Shown one piece after another: positions 14,184-16,260 of a DNA stretch of 16,260 bases; positions within the stretch are counted from its first letter, which is position 1; each line of letters begins with the position of its first letter. The stretch comes from Synergistales bacterium (GTDB lineage: Bacteria; Synergistota; Synergistia; Synergistales; Thermovirgaceae): the NCBI GenBank assembly GCA_018434645.1, contig JAHDOX010000025.1, positions 1 through 16,260 on the forward strand. Direction: 5' to 3'. Position numbers and translations under genes: made by a program. The notes below the pieces were generated by a model, which did not search any database, was not told the DNA's origin, and was given only the letters and a program-made list of their open reading frames with translations.

Positions 14184-15365
14184 TTATTTCCCTCCCTCTG
14201 AAACAGGCTCTGATGCAGCCTCTACCGTAACAGTTTTTCTCTGCTGCAAACTCTGCCAGGCATGTAGGGCCAGGGCGATACCTATAACTCCATAAGTTAC
14301 AAAAACCCTGAAATATTCACCGATCATCGCGTCTCCGACAATGTTCTTGCCTGCAAGAGGCGACACGATGAAAAGAGTATGAAAAAGAAGCGTCCCGAGC
14401 AACGCCTGGCTTATGGTAGCCTTTTTTACCGATGCTCCTCCTATCAGGATAGCGGCTACGGCAAAGGTTCCCACCTGGACGTGGCTTCCATAGGTATTTA
14501 TGTTGCCCAGGTTCTGGAGAAAAATAACCTGCCCGAGGCCTGCTAAAACCGTCGAAAATATTATCGCTATTATCCTGACGCGGTCTACCTTGATCCCTGC
14601 AACCTCCGCAATGTGCCGGTCCTGGCCAACGGCCCTGAATTCCTGGCCAAGCTTTGTCTTTACGATAAACCTTATGAAAAGACACACGACGACAATGACA
14701 GCGATGGTGGCCATCGGTATCATTATGGGAAATACGAAACCGGGGATTTTGATCCGGACCTTCCATATGTTATCCAGTGCGTAGTGCATTGCCTTTATAT
14801 CAAGGGTGTTCCTGAGCCCTAAACCGGTAGAGAGCAGCATTGAGGGTACCCGAATAGGGATAATCCTGCCCATGAAAAACAGGCAAACAAGCTGGTATAA
14901 TCCATTTGCGAAAAACCCCAGAATTATCCCCGAAATCATCTCTTTCCCCTTTGCGCGGTTGAAAAGGCGTCCCGTGAGCCAACCGAAAACAATAGCAAGA
15001 GGAACGGAAAGGATGCAGGTCATCAAAAATCCGGAAAGCCCGGCCATCTCCCAGTTCGCAGTGGCGACATAGGCGAATTGCCCTGCCATTGCCCCGACGA
15101 CTATACCGAAATTGAGACCCATTCCGGCCAATATCGGGATTATAAGGGATATGACCAGAAAGCTGTTTCGAGCCATCCTGGTTATGATCTCGTTGGCGAG
15201 AAACGGCAGGGAAAGTCCACTGTAATAGCCACCTATAATACACAAGACCAGGAAAAATATCGGGACTACATTTTTGCGCAGGAAATAACCGAGCTCGAAA
15301 GGCTCCTTTTTTCGTTCAAGCCTTGTTTCCGTAACCGGAAGTGGATTTTTTTGCTGTTCCGTCAT
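14184..15365 (-). CDS. ABC transporter permease, BPD_transp_2 family (second permease)
   Basis: A 393-residue inner-membrane permease of the branched-chain amino acid/ribose/nucleoside type, with a cytosolic N-terminal tail of about 30 residues and about nine to ten membrane spans. It has the family's cytoplasmic coupling loop (TKLGQEFRAVGQDRHIAE, then VAGIKVDRVRI) and the late AILIGGASVKKATI loop. The start ATG overlaps the stop of the neighbouring permease gene as ATGA, with GGAGGTGA just upstream. Two unlike permeases side by side are typical of ABC importers with BMP-type (nucleoside/simple-sugar) lipoprotein receptors. The receptor and ATPase should lie beyond the window's right edge. 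The substrate is not readable; the M24 peptidase downstream suggests a peptide or amide. Confidence 0.88.
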   Translation of the reverse strand: MTEQQKNPLPVTETRLERKKEPFELGYFLRKNVVPIFFLVLCIIGGYYSGLSLPFLANEIITRMARNSFLVISLIIPILAGMGLNFGIVVGAMAGQFAYVATANWEMAGLSGFLMTCILSVPLAIVFGWLTGRLFNRAKGKEMISGIILGFFANGLYQLVCLFFMGRIIPIRVPSMLLSTGLGLRNTLDIKAMHYALDNIWKVRIKIPGFVFPIMIPMATIAVIVVVCLFIRFIVKTKLGQEFRAVGQDRHIAEVAGIKVDRVRIIAIIFSTVLAGLGQVIFLQNLGNINTYGSHVQVGTFAVAAILIGGASVKKATISQALLGTLLFHTLFIVSPLAGKNIVGDAMIGEYFRVFVTYGVIGIALALHAWQSLQQRKTVTVEAASEPVSEGGK

Positions 15366-16260
15366 CTTACATCACCTCCGGCCTCTCGGCGCGTCAGAGC
15401 ATAGAGGATAATACCGTTGCTGATGATGATCCTGGCGACTTCGGATAGATTTTCCGCTACGAGCACATTGGCAACGGGCATTGAAACAACAAGGATCGAT
15501 TGAAAGAGAAAGCAACCTACCATTGCATGCCAGATCGTGGCCCGATTCAGGCTAGCGCCACCGATCAAAACCGACGCGACGGCGAAAAAGGCCATGAAAA
15601 GGGGCGCCATGTAAAGCTGAATAAAACCGAAAGTCTGGGCATAGATTACAATCCCCACTGCTGCCAGAGCCTGTGAAAAGACGGATCCGATAACGCGGTA
15701 TTTATTGACCGAAAGGCCGCAAGACTCTGCAAATCGTGGATTGGCTCCTACCGTCGAAAGCGCTACTCCGGTTTTGGACCTCATGAAAATCCATACGATA
15801 AGGCAGAAAACCGCTACGAAAAGCAAAAGCCCCGTCGGTATCGAGGCGCCAAAGACCTTGAATTCCAGAAAGTTGTTAAGCACCTTGTCAAAACGGTCCT
15901 GCAGGGCGATGGTTACACGGAGGCCGTTACCGCCGTACGGCCATATCATCTCCGGGCTTTTAAAGGGTGCCATGAACCAGAAGATGCACATCAGCGACAC
16001 TATGGAAAAACCAAAATAGGTCCCCACGGTCATCTCCTGGCCTTTGACCTTGTTCAGCAACAAGCCGTAAAGATAACCCGTCACGGCACCCAAAAGAGCA
16101 CCCAGCCCAATGGCAAAAAACAGGGCCTGGAAACCCCTCATGTCGAGTTCGATACTCAGAACCGCTGCTACAAGGCCGCAGGCGATACCCAATGGAAGGC
16201 CGAAATTGGGACCAGTCCCTGACTGTATCGTCGGTATCATGGCCAAAACCAGGATCGCGT
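15362..16260 (-). CDS. ABC transporter permease, BPD_transp_2 family (first permease, 5' end cut off)
   Basis: Partial gene: the frame stays open to the right window edge, and the residues before the first internal ATG (AILVLA) continue a membrane helix leading into IPTIQSGTGPNFGLPLG. The true start therefore lies outside. About 300 residues are visible, with roughly eight spans, the coupling loop SKTGVALSTVGANPRFAESC (followed by GLSVNKYRVI), and ASVLIGGASLNRATIWHA, matching the ribose/nucleoside/BMP permease family. It overlaps the second permease by 4 bases (ATGA) and forms a heteromeric channel with it by inference. It is distinct from its neighbour in sequence, so it is not a recent tandem copy. 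Confidence 0.88.
   Translation of the reverse strand, partial: AILVLAMIPTIQSGTGPNFGLPLGIACGLVAAVLSIELDMRGFQALFFAIGLGALLGAVTGYLYGLLLNKVKGQEMTVGTYFGFSIVSLMCIFWFMAPFKSPEMIWPYGGNGLRVTIALQDRFDKVLNNFLEFKVFGASIPTGLLLFVAVFCLIVWIFMRSKTGVALSTVGANPRFAESCGLSVNKYRVIGSVFSQALAAVGIVIYAQTFGFIQLYMAPLFMAFFAVASVLIGGASLNRATIWHAMVGCFLFQSILVVSMPVANVLVAENLSEVARIIISNGIILYALTRREAGGDVR

Overview
The window looks like chromosomal DNA from an anaerobic, amino-acid-fermenting bacterium, most likely of the phylum Synergistota. I infer this from gene content and protein style (TAXI receptor, split transketolase, YjiH protein, Ldh/LarA-type hydroxyacid enzymes, Na+-decarboxylase beta subunit, BMP-type ABC permeases), not from a marker gene. 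I see no rRNA, tRNA, insertion sequence, CRISPR array or phage gene.

Layout. (1) 1-597: the remains of a PAS/EAL signalling gene on the minus strand, broken by two in-frame stops and a large internal deletion, then a strong hairpin at 533-564. (2) 598-3614, minus: an operon of split transketolase (N and C subunits, overlapping by 4 bases) and a class I aminotransferase. (3) 3830-4396, minus: a stand-alone GIY-YIG protein. (4) 4591-5529, plus: a secreted TAXI-type TRAP receptor with no TRAP permease nearby. (5) 5598-6522, minus: an FCD-type GntR regulator overlapping a small protein that resembles the MoaD-related C-terminal domain. (6) 6652-11682, plus, divergent from the regulator: aminotransferase, YjiH membrane protein, Ldh-family 2-hydroxyacid dehydrogenase and LarA-like racemase. 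(7) 11690-12811, minus: an oadB-type Na+-translocating decarboxylase beta subunit. Its leader carries a metal-ion riboswitch candidate of the yybP-ykoY type and a perfect 15-bp terminator hairpin. (8) 13080-16260, minus: an M24 metallopeptidase and two ABC permeases, the last running off the window.

How the parts may work together. The GntR-linked operon joins a putative transporter, an aminotransferase, a 2-oxoacid/2-hydroxyacid oxidoreductase and a LarA-family racemase. This fits interconversion of an amino acid, its 2-oxoacid and both stereoisomers of its 2-hydroxyacid, controlled by the divergent regulator through a 9-bp inverted repeat in the shared promoter region. The substrate cannot be read from sequence. 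The strongest regulatory signal is upstream of oadB: the aptamer closing stems P1 and P2 use the same bases as the 5' arm of the terminator, so a folded aptamer should allow read-through into oadB. A metal-sensing switch on a lone Na+-pump subunit is an unusual pairing and is the most interesting item here.
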